DNA of 64,000 bases from Sphingomonas sp. IC-56 (GCF_021043375.1 NZ_JAJNDV010000012.1:1-64000), one strand, 5' to 3'; positions 36,506 through 46,896 are shown, numbered from the stretch's first letter. Notes: generated from the letters alone by a model not told the origin. A program made the numbers and translations.

Positions 36506-38254
36506 GTGACTACCGAGAAGAGCGGAGCCGACATCCTGATCGAGGCGCTGACCGACCTCGGTGTGGAGGTCGTGTTCGGCTATCCGGGCGGCGCGGTGCT
36601 TCCCATCTACGACGCGCTGTTCAAGCAAGAGCGCATCCGCCACATCTTGGTCCGCCACGAACAGGCCGCGACCCATGCCGCAGAGGGCTATGCCCGTTCG
36701 ACCGGCAAGCCCGGCGTCGTGCTCGTCACTTCGGGCCCCGGCGCGACCAATGCCGTCACCGGCATCACCGACGCGCTGCTCGACTCGATCCCGATGGTCG
36801 TCATCACCGGACAGGTCCCCACCGCCCTGATCGGCACCGATGCGTTCCAGGAAGCGGATACGGTTGGCATCACCCGCCACTGTTCCAAGCACAATTACCT
36901 GGTGAAGGACCCAGCGCGTCTCGCCGACACGGTGCGAGAAGCCTTCTACATCGCCACCGCGGGCCGCCCCGGTCCGGTCGTGATCGACATCCCCAAGGAC
37001 GTCCAGGTCGCGACCGCCGCGTACACCCAGCCCGGGCCGATCCGGCACAAGACCTATCGCCCGCAAACCGAGCCTGATCCCGCGCTGATCGAGCAGGTCG
37101 TGGACATGCTCGCCGCGGCCGAGCGCCCGGTCTTCTACACCGGCGGCGGCATCATCAATTCGGGTCCTGAAGCGTCGCAGCTGCTGCGCGAGCTGGTCGC
37201 GATGACCGGCGCGCCGGTGACCTCCACGTTGATGGGCCTGGGCGCCCTTCCCGCTTCCTCGCCGCAATGGCTGGGGATGCTGGGCATGCACGGCACCTAC
37301 GAAGCCAATTGGGCGATGAACAAGGCCGACCTGATCATCGCGGTCGGCTCGCGCTTCGATGACCGTGTCACCGGGCGGCTCGACGCCTTCGCCCCGCATG
37401 CGCGCAAGGTCCATATCGATATCGACCGCTCCAGCGTGAACAAGAATGTCCGGGTCGACTTGCCGATCATCGCCGATGCGGGATCGGCGCTGCGCGCGAT
37501 GGTGGACGCTTGGAAGACGCGCGGCCATCCCAAGCCCGACCTGTCCGAATGGTGGCGGCGGATCGAGGGCTGGCGCGCGGCAGACTGTCTGGGTTTCGAG
37601 GATCGCGGCGAAGTCATCATGCCGCAGCGCGCGATCCGCGCGCTGTACGAGGCGACCAAGCACCGCCAGCCGATCATCACCACCGAAGTCGGACAGCACC
37701 AGATGTGGGCCGCCCAGCATTTCGGTTTCGAGGCGCCCAACAAGTGGCTCACCTCGGGAGGATTGGGGACGATGGGCTATGGCCTGCCAGCCGCGATCGG
37801 CGCGCAATTGGGCAATCCCGACGCATTGGTGATCGATATCGCCGGCGAAGCCTCGATTCAGATGAACATTCAGGAGCTGGCGACGGCGACCCAATACCGG
37901 CTGCCAGTCAAAATCTTCATATTAAACAATGAGTATATGGGAATGGTGCGCCAGTGGCAGGAGCTGACCTATCAGTCCCGCTATTCGGAGAGCTATAGCG
38001 ACGCGCTGCCAGATTTCGTAAAGCTTGCAGAGGCTTACGGTTGGAAGGGCATCCGCATCGACCGCCTTTCCGACCTCGCTGTCAGCGTCGACCAGATGCT
38101 GGCCCATGACGGCCCCGTCTTGGTCGATTGCCGCGTGGCCAAGCTGGCAAACTGCTTCCCGATGATTCCCAGTGGAGCAGCGCATACCGACATGATTCTC
38201 CAGGCAAATGAAGTCTCCGGCGAGATGGACGACGAAGCCAAGGCACTGGTCTAA
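36506..38254 (+). CDS. ilvB: acetolactate synthase, large catalytic subunit
   Basis: TPP enzyme making acetolactate or acetohydroxybutyrate for Val, Leu and Ile. The 582-residue protein has the TPP-activating Glu in RHEQAATHAAEGYARSTG, FAD-domain motifs and the TPP/Mg site IDIAGEASIQMN...LNNEYMGMVRQWQ. The GTG at 36506 has AAAGGAAG seven bases ahead; the frame upstream to 36446 has no similarity. It is the first gene of ilvB-ilvN-ilvC. A hairpin-forming GTGCAGC...GCTGCAC pair is in the 79-base leader. Confidence 0.93.
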   Translation: MTTEKSGADILIEALTDLGVEVVFGYPGGAVLPIYDALFKQERIRHILVRHEQAATHAAEGYARSTGKPGVVLVTSGPGATNAVTGITDALLDSIPMVVITGQVPTALIGTDAFQEADTVGITRHCSKHNYLVKDPARLADTVREAFYIATAGRPGPVVIDIPKDVQVATAAYTQPGPIRHKTYRPQTEPDPALIEQVVDMLAAAERPVFYTGGGIINSGPEASQLLRELVAMTGAPVTSTLMGLGALPASSPQWLGMLGMHGTYEANWAMNKADLIIAVGSRFDDRVTGRLDAFAPHARKVHIDIDRSSVNKNVRVDLPIIADAGSALRAMVDAWKTRGHPKPDLSEWWRRIEGWRAADCLGFEDRGEVIMPQRAIRALYEATKHRQPIITTEVGQHQMWAAQHFGFEAPNKWLTSGGLGTMGYGLPAAIGAQLGNPDALVIDIAGEASIQMNIQELATATQYRLPVKIFILNNEYMGMVRQWQELTYQSRYSESYSDALPDFVKLAEAYGWKGIRIDRLSDLAVSVDQMLAHDGPVLVDCRVAKLANCFPMIPSGAAHTDMILQANEVSGEMDDEAKALV

Positions 38255-38258
38255 GCGC

Positions 38259-39831
<1,573 letters not shown>

Positions 39832-39845
39832 ACGCGGCGGCGATG

Positions 39846-39874
39846 CTGTTCCCCGGCGGAGGCCCGGGGAACAG
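39846..39874. repeat. single-arm hairpin repeat after ilvC
   Basis: CTGTTCCCCGG (39846-39856) and CCGGGGAACAG (39864-39874) form a perfect 11-bp stem 15 bases after the ilvC stop. The sequence matches a single arm of the larger palindromic elements at 1626, 48702 and 61493. It may double as a transcript end for the ilv operon. Confidence 0.6.
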
Positions 39875-39969
39875 GTTGGCGGTGGGGCGGAAACCCTCGG
39901 TTTCCAACTTGCCGTTTGACCGGCGCAACGATTCGATCGACATTTCGACCTCCCAAATAGGAGGTTTCC

Positions 39970-40608
39970 ATGCGCGTCCGCTTCATCGCACTCGCCGCCA
40001 CGCTCGCCCTTGCCGCCCCGCTCGTCGCCCAGCAGGCGATGCAGGTGCCGGGCTCGAAGAATCCCGCGCTCGTTACCGCGGGCAGCTACACCGCCGACCC
40101 CGGCCATACGCTGGTCGAGTGGACCGTCGACCATCTCGGCTTCACCCCCTATTTCGGCATCTTCGGCGATGTCTCGGGCACGCTGACGCTCGACCCGAAG
40201 AACCTGTCGGCCGCCAAGGTCGACGTGACGATCCCGGTGTCGAAGGTCACCACCGCAAGCAGCGGCCTCACCGCGCACCTGCTGCGCGCGGCGCAGGCCG
40301 GCGGCAAGGCCGACTTCTTCGGCGCCAACCCCGCCGATGCTCGCTTCGTGTCGACCCGCGTGGTCGCTACCGGCCAGACCGCCAAGGTCACCGGCAACCT
40401 GACCCTTAACGGCGTGACCAAGCCCGTGACGCTCGACGCGTCCTTCTACGGCGCCGGCAAGGCACCCGCGCAGATGGGCGGCAAGGAAGCGGTCGGCTTT
40501 GAGGCCAAGGGATCGATCAAGCGCAGCGACTTCGGCGTCGGTTATGGCATCCCGGTCGTCTCCGACGAGGTCAAGCTCAGGATCGTCGCGGCCTTCAACA
40601 AGGACTGA
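39970..40608 (+). CDS. YceI-family periplasmic protein
   Basis: A 212-residue protein with a signal peptide (RFIALAATLALAAPLVA-Q) and a YceI lipocalin-like barrel. The barrel shows in AGSYTADPGHTLVEWTVDHLGF (about residues 37-58) and KRSDFGVGYGIPVVSDEVKL near the end. Members bind polyisoprenoids or amphiphiles. The exact ligand is unknown. A GAGG ribosome binding site lies close to the ATG. Confidence 0.9.
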   Translation: MRVRFIALAATLALAAPLVAQQAMQVPGSKNPALVTAGSYTADPGHTLVEWTVDHLGFTPYFGIFGDVSGTLTLDPKNLSAAKVDVTIPVSKVTTASSGLTAHLLRAAQAGGKADFFGANPADARFVSTRVVATGQTAKVTGNLTLNGVTKPVTLDASFYGAGKAPAQMGGKEAVGFEAKGSIKRSDFGVGYGIPVVSDEVKLRIVAAFNKD

Positions 40609-40634
40609 TCGCGACGTAGCGACACCGACTGCGC

Positions 40635-40677
40635 AGGCGCGGCCGCCGTTCCCCGGCAGGCCGCGCCTTTGCTTTTG
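40635..40677 (+). terminator. Rho-independent terminator after the yceI gene
   Basis: AGGCGCGGCC (40635-40644) and GGCCGCGCCT (40659-40668) form a strong stem, followed by TTTGCTTTT. It lies 27 bases after the stop. Confidence 0.85.
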
Positions 40678-40743
40678 GCCGGCGGGCGAACTAACGCTGC
40701 GGCCATTCGACGCCGCCAAGCGTGGCGAGCACGAGGAAGAAAG

Positions 40744-41364
40744 ATGACGAACCTGAACGCGGATCCCGAGGATGGCGATATCGTCGCGCCGCTGCCCAAG
40801 ATCCCGGTTCCCGACGAGGTCGCCGACGCGGTCCGGACGCTGTTGCGCTGGGCCGGCGACGATCCCGCACGCGAAGGCCTGCGCGACACGCCGCTGCGCG
40901 TCGCACGCGCGTGGAAGGAATATTGCGCGGGCTATGGCGAGGATCCCGCGCAGCATCTCGACCGCGTGTTCGAGGAAGTCGGCGGCTATGACGACATCGT
41001 TCTGCTGACCGGCATCCCGTTTCAGTCGCATTGCGAGCACCATATGGCGCCGATTACCGGCAAGGCATCGATCGCTTATCTGCCCAAGGACCGCGTCGTC
41101 GGCATCTCCAAGCTCGCGCGCGTGCTGCACGGCTTTGCGCGCCGGCTTCAGGTGCAGGAACGGCTCACCGCCCAGGTCGCCGACTGCATCTGGGAGCGCC
41201 TCCAGCCCCAGGGCGTCGCGGTAGTGATCGAGGCCCAGCATGGCTGCATGACCGCCCGTGGCGTGCGCACTCCCGGCGTAGGAATGGTCACCAGCCGCAT
41301 GATGGGCGTGTTCCGCGAGGACGAGCGCAGCCGGCAGGAAGTGCTCAAGCTAATGGGTTATTGA
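40744..41364 (+). CDS. folE: GTP cyclohydrolase I
   Basis: Converts GTP to 7,8-dihydroneopterin triphosphate, the entry to folate and pterins. The 206-residue protein has the zinc and active-site motifs FQSHCEHHMAPI (C and H ligands) and QHGCMTARGV (second Cys), plus GISKLARVLHGFARRLQVQE. Its TGA overlaps the ATG of the pteridine reductase-like SDR (TGATG), and folB follows, forming a pterin operon. Confidence 0.94.
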   Translation: MTNLNADPEDGDIVAPLPKIPVPDEVADAVRTLLRWAGDDPAREGLRDTPLRVARAWKEYCAGYGEDPAQHLDRVFEEVGGYDDIVLLTGIPFQSHCEHHMAPITGKASIAYLPKDRVVGISKLARVLHGFARRLQVQERLTAQVADCIWERLQPQGVAVVIEAQHGCMTARGVRTPGVGMVTSRMMGVFREDERSRQEVLKLMGY

Positions 41365-42128
41365 TGCGGGTCCTCGTCACCGGCGGCGCGAAGCGGATCG
41401 GCGCGGCGATTGCCCGCCGCCTGGCGCTGCGCGGCCACCAGGTGGCGATCCACCATCATCACGCGCCAGAAGACGCCACAGCGCTGCGCGAGGCGATCAC
41501 GGCGGCAGGCGGCACCGCCTGCATCGTCTCGGGTGAACTGGCCGATGCCGCCACGGCACCCGCGCTGATCGAGGCTGCCCGTGAAGGCCTGGGCGGCACG
41601 ATCGACGGCTTGGTCAACAACGCTTCGCAATTTGCTTTCGACGCCGTGCCGCTGACCGACTTTGCGCTGCTCGACCAGCACATGCGCATCAACTGCGGCG
41701 CTCCGGTCGCGCTCGCCTCTGCGCTTGCCGCGCAGAGCGACCTGGATCATGGCGCGGTCGTGAATCTGCTCGACCAGAAGCTCGCCAACCTCAATCCGGA
41801 CTTCCTCACCTACACGCTAAGCAAGGCCGCGCTTGCCACCGCTACCGAGTTGCTCGCCCGCACGCTTGCCCCGCGCATCCGCGTCAACGCCGTGTCGCCC
41901 GGCCTGACGCTGCCAAGCCTAGACCAGACGGCCGAGGAATTCTCCGAGCACGCCCGGCAGAACCTGCTGCTACAGCCGGTGGCGCTCGACGATGTGGCGG
42001 CTGCGGTGGAGCACCTTCTCACCAGCCGCTCCATCACCGGACAGAATGTGTTCGTGGATTGCGGGCAGCGCTTCCTGCCGCGCGATGGCGATGTGATGTT
42101 CTCCTCGCGTGAGCGTGAGCGTGGCTGA
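41364..42128 (+). CDS. SDR oxidoreductase, pteridine reductase (FolM/PTR1)-like
   Basis: A 254-residue short-chain dehydrogenase. The Rossmann loop is TGGAKRIG (residues 6-13), with NNAS at 85-88. The catalytic set is Asp137-x12-Tyr150-xxx-Lys154: Asp stands where most SDRs have Ser, exactly as in pteridine reductases of the PTR1/FolM group. Between folE and folB, a role reducing dihydropterins (monapterin or folate route) is strongly suggested. The GTG of folB lies inside its end. Confidence 0.85.
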   Translation: MRVLVTGGAKRIGAAIARRLALRGHQVAIHHHHAPEDATALREAITAAGGTACIVSGELADAATAPALIEAAREGLGGTIDGLVNNASQFAFDAVPLTDFALLDQHMRINCGAPVALASALAAQSDLDHGAVVNLLDQKLANLNPDFLTYTLSKAALATATELLARTLAPRIRVNAVSPGLTLPSLDQTAEEFSEHARQNLLLQPVALDDVAAAVEHLLTSRSITGQNVFVDCGQRFLPRDGDVMFSSRERERG

Positions 42129-42471
42129 GTACCGTATCCTCCTCGACGGCCTTGAAGTGGCGATGGGCCTTGGCATCCACGAGGCCGAGCGCGCCGCGCC
42201 CCAGCGCGTCCAGATCAGCGTCGCGATGGACTGCCGCTATTCCGCAGCGCCGGAGGACCGTATCGACGCGGTGGTCGATTACGACTTTCTCCGCACCGGC
42301 ATTCTAACGCTCGCCGCGTCCCGCCATTTTGAGTTGCAGGAAGTATTCTGCGACGCCGTTGCCGCGCTCGCCTTGCGTGATCCACGCGTCCACCGAGTCG
42401 AAGTACGCTCGATGAAGCTCGACATCTATCCCGACGCCCGCATCGGATGTGAAATCGTTCGCAGTCGCTAA
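42109..42471 (+). CDS. folB: dihydroneopterin aldolase
   Basis: FolB-family tunnelling-fold enzyme of 120 residues. Signs are ILLDGLEVAMGLGIHEAE near the start, the DYDFLRTGILTLAASRHFEL stretch with catalytic Glu in the following LQEVFCDAVA, and VEVRSMKLDIYPDA near the end. It overlaps the SDR by 20 bases if the GTG at 42109 is used; GTGs at 42115 and 42121 are alternatives. It completes folE-SDR-folB. Confidence 0.88.
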   Translation: MSVSVAEYRILLDGLEVAMGLGIHEAERAAPQRVQISVAMDCRYSAAPEDRIDAVVDYDFLRTGILTLAASRHFELQEVFCDAVAALALRDPRVHRVEVRSMKLDIYPDARIGCEIVRSR

Positions 42472-42485
42472 ATCGCTGCGCTGCT

Positions 42486-42511
42486 GCAACTTTCCAACGC
42501 ACTCTGCCGTT
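42486..42511 (+). promoter_or_regulatory. possible EcfG-type promoter for the Tat SDR gene
   Basis: GCAAC (42486-42490), 17 bases, then CGTT (42508-42511) is one base from the GGAAC-N16/17-CGTT consensus for the alphaproteobacterial general-stress sigma factor. It lies 38 bases before the SDR start. Confidence 0.35.
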
Positions 42512-42548
42512 CGGGATTTCGTCTACGGGCGACTTCCAGGAGAGCATC

Positions 42549-43538
42549 ATGGCGGAACAGGGAACGACGCGGCGCGGCGTGCTGGGCGGCGCGGCAGCAG
42601 GGTTGGCGGCAGCAGGGGCAGCCCCGGCACTTGCCCAAGCGGCAGGCGGCGGCGCGGCGCCGCTACGCGATCCGCAGACCAAGTTCACCAAGGGTCCTTT
42701 CCCTGAACAGCGCCAGGAATGGCCGGCGCTGCAGAGCAAAATGACTCCGCGTCCGGATTGCGGCGAGACCAGCTATCGCGGATCGGGCCGGCTGATGGGG
42801 CGCAAGGCGCTGATCACCGGCGGCGACAGCGGCATCGGCCGCGCCGCCGCGATTGCCTATGCGCGCGAGGGCGCGGACGTCGCGATCAACTATTACCCGA
42901 CCGAAGAGCCCGATGCGCGGGAAGTCGTCGACCTGATCCAGCGCGCCGGGCGCAAGGCGGTCGCCATCCCGATGGATATCCGCACGCGATCGAACTGCGA
43001 GAAGATCGTGGCACGGGCAGTCGATGGCCTGGGCGGGCTCGACATCCTGGTCAACAATGCCGCCTATCAGCAGAGCAAGGCGGACATTTCCGAGATCAGC
43101 GACGAGCAGATGGTCCGCACCTTCGAGACTAACATCTTCGCCACGTTCCGCCTGAGCAAGGCGGCAATCCCGCATCTGCGGCCGGGCTCCGTCATCATCA
43201 ACACGGGCTCGGTGAACAGCTATGATCCTGGCGAGGAACTGCTGGACTATGCCTCGACCAAGGGCGCCATCCTGATCTTCACCAAGGGGCTGGCTAAGCA
43301 GCTGGCCAAGAAGGGCATCCGCGTCAACATGGTCGCGCCTGGGCCGTTCTGGACTCCGCTCCAGGTCGCTGGCGGTCAGCTGCCCGGGCAACTTGGCGAG
43401 TTCGGCAAGGACACGCCGCTAGGCCGAGCCGGCCAGCCGGTCGAGCTGGCGGGTCACTATGTGCTGCTCGCCTCGGACGAATCCAGCTTCACCACCGGCG
43501 GCTCGATGGGCGCCAATGGCGGCAAGGGAAATCCGTAA
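42549..43538 (+). CDS. Tat-exported SDR oxidoreductase (YghA-like)
   Basis: A 329-residue SDR with a twin-arginine leader (TTRRGVLGGAAAGLAAAGAA, residues 6-25, cleavage near ALAQA). The SDR domain has TGGDSGIGRAAA, NNAAYQ, the catalytic Ser in INTGSVNSY and YASTKGA (Tyr, Lys). C-terminal GGSMGANGGKGNP is typical of the stress-associated YghA/YdaD SDR group. Substrate unknown. An AGGAG ribosome binding site is present. Cofactor loading before export explains the Tat route. Confidence 0.85.
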   Translation: MAEQGTTRRGVLGGAAAGLAAAGAAPALAQAAGGGAAPLRDPQTKFTKGPFPEQRQEWPALQSKMTPRPDCGETSYRGSGRLMGRKALITGGDSGIGRAAAIAYAREGADVAINYYPTEEPDAREVVDLIQRAGRKAVAIPMDIRTRSNCEKIVARAVDGLGGLDILVNNAAYQQSKADISEISDEQMVRTFETNIFATFRLSKAAIPHLRPGSVIINTGSVNSYDPGEELLDYASTKGAILIFTKGLAKQLAKKGIRVNMVAPGPFWTPLQVAGGQLPGQLGEFGKDTPLGRAGQPVELAGHYVLLASDESSFTTGGSMGANGGKGNP

Positions 43539-43542
43539 ACCC

Positions 43543-43574
43543 CAGACCTCCCCCGCATCAGCGGGGGAGGTCTG
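43543..43574. terminator. strong bidirectional hairpin between the SDR and leuA
   Basis: CAGACCTCCCCCGC (43543-43556) and GCGGGGGAGGTCTG (43561-43574) form a perfect 14-bp stem with an ATCA loop, squeezed between two convergent stop codons. It lacks a T-run but fits a shared transcript end. Confidence 0.65.
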
Positions 43575-43577
43575 ACT

Positions 43578-45236
43578 TCAGGTCCGGTTTGCGGCGCTCA
43601 GCACCGCCCGCACGGAGGCGGTAGCAACGTCGGCATCGATCCCGGCGCCGAATACCGTGGTGCCGTCCGCTGTACGGCACTCGAGATAGGCGGCCGCTTG
43701 CGCGTCCGCGCCGTGCCCGATGGCATGCTCGTTATAGTCGACGACATCCAGCACGACCCCGCACGTCTCGCGCAGCGCGGCGATGACCGACGAGATCAAA
43801 CCGTTGCCGCGCCCGCTCACCGATTGCTGCACGCCGTCGACCGACAGCGTGCCGGCAAAGGTCCGCACGCCCGCCGCACCGCTCTCCGCGTAATCCACGA
43901 GGGCAAAGCGGTCGCTCGCCCCCGGCAGATACACCATCTCGAACAGCCCCGAGATATCGGCTGCGTTGAGCTCGCGGCTGGTTTCGTCGGCCAGCGCCTG
44001 GACGTGGCGCGAGAAATCGGCCTGCATCCGCTTGGGCAGCTTAAGCCCACGATCCTGTTCGAGCACCCAGGCGACACCGCCCTTGCCGCTTTGCGAGTTC
44101 ACGCGGATCACCGCCTCGTAGTCTCGGCCCAGATCGCGCGGATCGATCGGCAGATAGGGTACGTTCCACAGCTGGTCGTTGCGTTCGGCCTGCGCCGCAA
44201 AGCCCTTCTTGATCGCGTCCTGGTGGCTTCCCGAGAAGGCTGTGAACACCAAGTCGCCGGCATAGGGCGTGCGGGGATGGACGGGAATGTTGGTGCAATA
44301 ATTCACTGTGTTCACGATCTCGTCGATGTCCGAGAGATCGAGACCGGGATGCACCCCTTGCGTGTACAGGTTGAGCGCGACGGTCACGAGGTCGCAGTTG
44401 CCGGTGCGCTCGCCATTACCGAGCAGGCAGCCCTCGACGCGGTCGGCGCCTGCCATCAGCCCCAGCTCGGCAGCCGCCACGCCAGTGCCGCGATCGTTGT
44501 GCGTATGGAGACTGATCACCAGGCTGTCGCGGTTCGGTACGTTGCGGCAGAACCACTCGATCTGGTCGGCATAGATGTTGGGCGTGGCCGCCTCGACGGT
44601 GGCGGGAAGGTTGAGGATCAGCGGGCGCTCGGGCGTGGGGCGCAGGATGTCCATCACCGCCGCACAGACTTCGACGGAGAAATCGAGTTCGGCGGTGGAG
44701 AAGGTCTCCGGGCTGTATTCGAAGTGCCACTGCGTGTCGGGCTGCTTGGCGGCTTCGTCGCGCAGCACCTTGGCGCCTGCAACAGCGATCTCGCGCACTT
44801 CGTCGCGAGTCATGCGGAACACCACTTCCCGCCATGCGGGCGAGACAGCGTTGTAGAGGTGGACGATTGCCTGCTTCGCCCCCTTCACGCTCTGGAAGGT
44901 CGTCTCGATCAGGTCGCGTCGGGACTGGGTGAGCACCTGGATGCAGATGTCGTCGGGAATTTTGTCGTGCTGGACCAGGCCGGAAATGAAGTCGAACTCG
45001 GTGGCGCCGGCGCTCGGGAAGCCGACTTCGATCTCCTTCAAGCCCACCTTGCACAGCAGTTCGAAGAAGCGGGTCTTCTTCTCGCTGTCCATCGGATCGA
45101 TCAGCGCCTGGTTGCCGTCGCGCATGTCGGTGGAGAGCCAGCGCGGCGCCTTGGTGATGGTGCGGCTGGGCCATTGCCGGTCGGGCAGATCGATCTGCGG
45201 GAAGGGGCGGTATTTGACGCTGGGATCACGCAACAT
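43578..45236 (-). CDS. leuA: 2-isopropylmalate synthase
   Basis: First committed step of leucine synthesis. The 552-residue long-form enzyme has a HMGL-like barrel: [12 protein letters not shown] with the metal Asp, [12 protein letters not shown], and [11 protein letters not shown] plus [13 protein letters not shown] with metal His. A C-terminal allosteric leucine-binding domain begins near residue 430. The ATG at 45236 has AGAGG ten bases ahead. A leader peptide and an alternative pairing that covers this AGAGG are described separately. Confidence 0.93.
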   Translation of the reverse strand: MLRDPSVKYRPFPQIDLPDRQWPSRTITKAPRWLSTDMRDGNQALIDPMDSEKKTRFFELLCKVGLKEIEVGFPSAGATEFDFISGLVQHDKIPDDICIQVLTQSRRDLIETTFQSVKGAKQAIVHLYNAVSPAWREVVFRMTRDEVREIAVAGAKVLRDEAAKQPDTQWHFEYSPETFSTAELDFSVEVCAAVMDILRPTPERPLILNLPATVEAATPNIYADQIEWFCRNVPNRDSLVISLHTHNDRGTGVAAAELGLMAGADRVEGCLLGNGERTGNCDLVTVALNLYTQGVHPGLDLSDIDEIVNTVNYCTNIPVHPRTPYAGDLVFTAFSGSHQDAIKKGFAAQAERNDQLWNVPYLPIDPRDLGRDYEAVIRVNSQSGKGGVAWVLEQDRGLKLPKRMQADFSRHVQALADETSRELNAADISGLFEMVYLPGASDRFALVDYAESGAAGVRTFAGTLSVDGVQQSVSGRGNGLISSVIAALRETCGVVLDVVDYNEHAIGHGADAQAAAYLECRTADGTTVFGAGIDADVATASVRAVLSAANRT

Positions 45237-45245
45237 GGGGACAAT

Positions 45246-45350
45246 GCCTCTGAAAGGATCGCGGCCGCGCACTAGCGCAGGCGCAGGGGTGCTGGGAAGC
45301 GTTGAGGTACCCTTAGAGGCGTGCGCGCGCGGCGGTTCGGCCCCTAAGGG
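45246..45350 (-). promoter_or_regulatory. leuA leader RNA switch
   Basis: In the leuA sense, CCCTTAGGGGC (45350-45340, overlapping the leader stop) can pair with GCCTCTAAGGG (45320-45310): eleven pairs with one G-U. The GCCTCT part can instead pair perfectly with AGAGGC (45251-45246), which is the leuA ribosome binding site. The two pairings exclude each other. This fits translational attenuation controlled by leader-peptide translation. Confidence 0.6.
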
Positions 45351-45382
45351 CGGATAAGTCGAAGGGTAAGCGCGGCGATCAT
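45344..45382 (-). CDS. leu leader peptide
   Basis: A 12-codon ORF, ATG ATC GCC GCG CTT ACC CTT CGA CTT ATC CGC CCT TAG ([12 protein letters not shown]), upstream of leuA on the same strand. All three Leu codons are CTT, which is uncommon in this GC-rich genome, as expected of a leucine-sensing leader. Its stop lies inside the first arm of the RNA switch. No strong ribosome binding site is visible. Confidence 0.6.
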   Translation of the reverse strand: MIAALTLRLIRP

Positions 45383-45453
45383 GTCGACTATCTGGTCGAC
45401 GCGGAAAGCTTTGTCCACTCTCGCAAGCATTTGCTTACACTTTCCCACTAACC

Positions 45454-45476
45454 TGCGGGAACCGCAAGGAAACTTG
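45454..45476 (+). promoter_or_regulatory. small inverted repeats in the BLUF gene leader
   Basis: TGCGG-GAA-CCGCA (45454-45466) overlaps CAAG-GAAA-CTTG (45465-45476), about 20 bases before the BLUF start. They could form mRNA hairpins or an operator. Nothing identifies a regulator. Confidence 0.3.
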
Positions 45477-45496
45477 CGAAAGAGGGAAGAACCACG

Positions 45497-45895
45497 ATGC
45501 TTCAGCTGGTATATGTGAGTAGTGTCCGGCCAGGGGCACAAGACGTTGATCCAGCTATGATTCTGGAGAAATCCCGCGTGAACAACACGCGCGATTCCAT
45601 CACCGGATTGCTGTATTCGGACGGGACGCGCTTTTTGCAGGCGCTGGAGGGCCCGGCCGAAAAGGTGCAGGCCGCCTATACCCGCATCAAGGCCGATCCG
45701 CGCCACCGCGCGGTGGTGATGCTGTCGGAACGCGCGATCGAGGAACGCGAATTCGGCGATTGGGCGATGGCGCACAAGACGCCGGGCAGCGACGAACAGG
45801 CCTTCATCGACCGCGTAAGCGCGCTGGCGGCCAGTGCGTCGCCCAATGTGCGCGCGACGTTTGAGAGCTTCGCGCAGGTTCGCAGGGGCGCCTAA
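45497..45895 (+). CDS. BLUF-domain blue-light sensor
   Basis: A 132-residue single-domain flavin photoreceptor. The FAD-sensing residues are all present: Tyr6 (LVYVS), Asn30 (NNTRDSITGLL), Gln48 (FLQALEG) and Trp89 (FGDWAM). No output domain is fused, so it must signal through a partner. It is divergent from leuA and convergent with the Gfo/Idh gene. AGAGGGAAG serves as ribosome binding site. Confidence 0.92.
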   Translation: MLQLVYVSSVRPGAQDVDPAMILEKSRVNNTRDSITGLLYSDGTRFLQALEGPAEKVQAAYTRIKADPRHRAVVMLSERAIEEREFGDWAMAHKTPGSDEQAFIDRVSALAASASPNVRATFESFAQVRRGA

Positions 45896-45905
45896 GCGCC
45901 CCTGC
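45882..45905. terminator. hairpin at the BLUF/Gfo-Idh convergence
   Basis: GCAGGGGCGC (45882-45891) and GCGCCCCTGC (45896-45905) form a perfect 10-bp stem with loop CTAA containing the BLUF stop. It can act for both convergent genes. Confidence 0.6.
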
Positions 45906-45912
45906 CCCAACC

Positions 45913-46896
45913 CTATCGCCCGTAGATCCGGTCGATCACTTCGGCCACGCGCACCAGCCCCTCGGCCTGCGCATCGAAACGCTCACCCGCAGCCAGGCGC
46001 CGCGCCCAATCGGCAGCAGCGCGCCCGCCCCAGGGCTCTGGCGGACGGGTGAGCACCTCGCCCCCGGTCCCGTTGAAGTGCCGGCTTTCGAAATCGTAGA
46101 ACGATCCGCCGACATTGCGCTGCGACGCTCCGCCGCCGGTGCCGTAGAAGTCGGCGGCGATCACCGCCTCCTGGCCGGCATGCAGCTTCCACGAACAGGC
46201 CAGCCGCACCGAAGTGCCGCCGGCCAGCTCCAGCTGCGCTACGGCATAATCCTCGACCTTGTCGCTCCCGGTCAGCGGCTCGCCGCCGGCGAACAGCTGC
46301 GAGCGGACATCCACGACTTCGGGGAAGTCCAGCACCCACAGCGCCAGGTCGACTAGGTGCACGCCCAGGTCCATGACGCAGCCGCCACCGGCGAACTTGG
46401 GATCATAGAACCACGGCTTGTCCGGGCCATAGGCGTTGTGGAACACCAGATCGGCGGCGAATACGCGACCCAGCGTGCCGTTGCGCGCCAGCTCGGCGAC
46501 GCGCTGCGTGCCCTCCTGAAACCGATAGGAGAAGTCCACCGAGAGCAGCCGGTCGGCGGCGCGCGCCGCCTCCACCACGCCGCGCGCTTCTTCGGCAGTG
46601 CGGCCCAGCGGTTTCTGGCAGAACACCGCAACGCCTGCGTTCAGCGCCGCGATCGATTGTTCGGCATGCAGTGCGCTGGGCGTCGCGATCACCAGCCCGT
46701 CCAGCCCGAGGGCGAGCAGGCCATCGAGGCCTTCCACGACGGGTGCGTCCGGCGCCAGCTTCTGCGCCTCGGCCACCATCTCGGGCGAAGGATCGGCGAT
46801 GCCGGCGACTTCGACTGCGCCGGTTTCTACGATCGCTTCCATGCGGTGCCGACCAATCCAACCGGTGCCGAGGAAGCCTACGCGCGGCTTGGTCAT
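45913..46896 (-). CDS. Gfo/Idh/MocA-family oxidoreductase
   Basis: A 327-residue NAD(P)-dependent sugar oxidoreductase. The N-terminal Rossmann loop is GFLGTGWIGRHR (residues 8-19), the hinge motif is CQKPLGRTAEEA (EKP-type), and VMDLGVHLVDLALW carries the catalytic His/Asp. Substrates in this family are inositols, sugar acids or nucleotide sugars; the one here is unknown. It follows the zinc dehydrogenase with an ATGA overlap, so they form one operon. Confidence 0.88.
   Translation of the reverse strand: MTKPRVGFLGTGWIGRHRMEAIVETGAVEVAGIADPSPEMVAEAQKLAPDAPVVEGLDGLLALGLDGLVIATPSALHAEQSIAALNAGVAVFCQKPLGRTAEEARGVVEAARAADRLLSVDFSYRFQEGTQRVAELARNGTLGRVFAADLVFHNAYGPDKPWFYDPKFAGGGCVMDLGVHLVDLALWVLDFPEVVDVRSQLFAGGEPLTGSDKVEDYAVAQLELAGGTSVRLACSWKLHAGQEAVIAADFYGTGGGASQRNVGGSFYDFESRHFNGTGGEVLTRPPEPWGGRAAADWARRLAAGERFDAQAEGLVRVAEVIDRIYGR

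Noticed and set aside
45458..45496. EcfG promoter for the BLUF gene
   Set aside because: A GGAAC is present but no CGTT follows at 16-17 bases.
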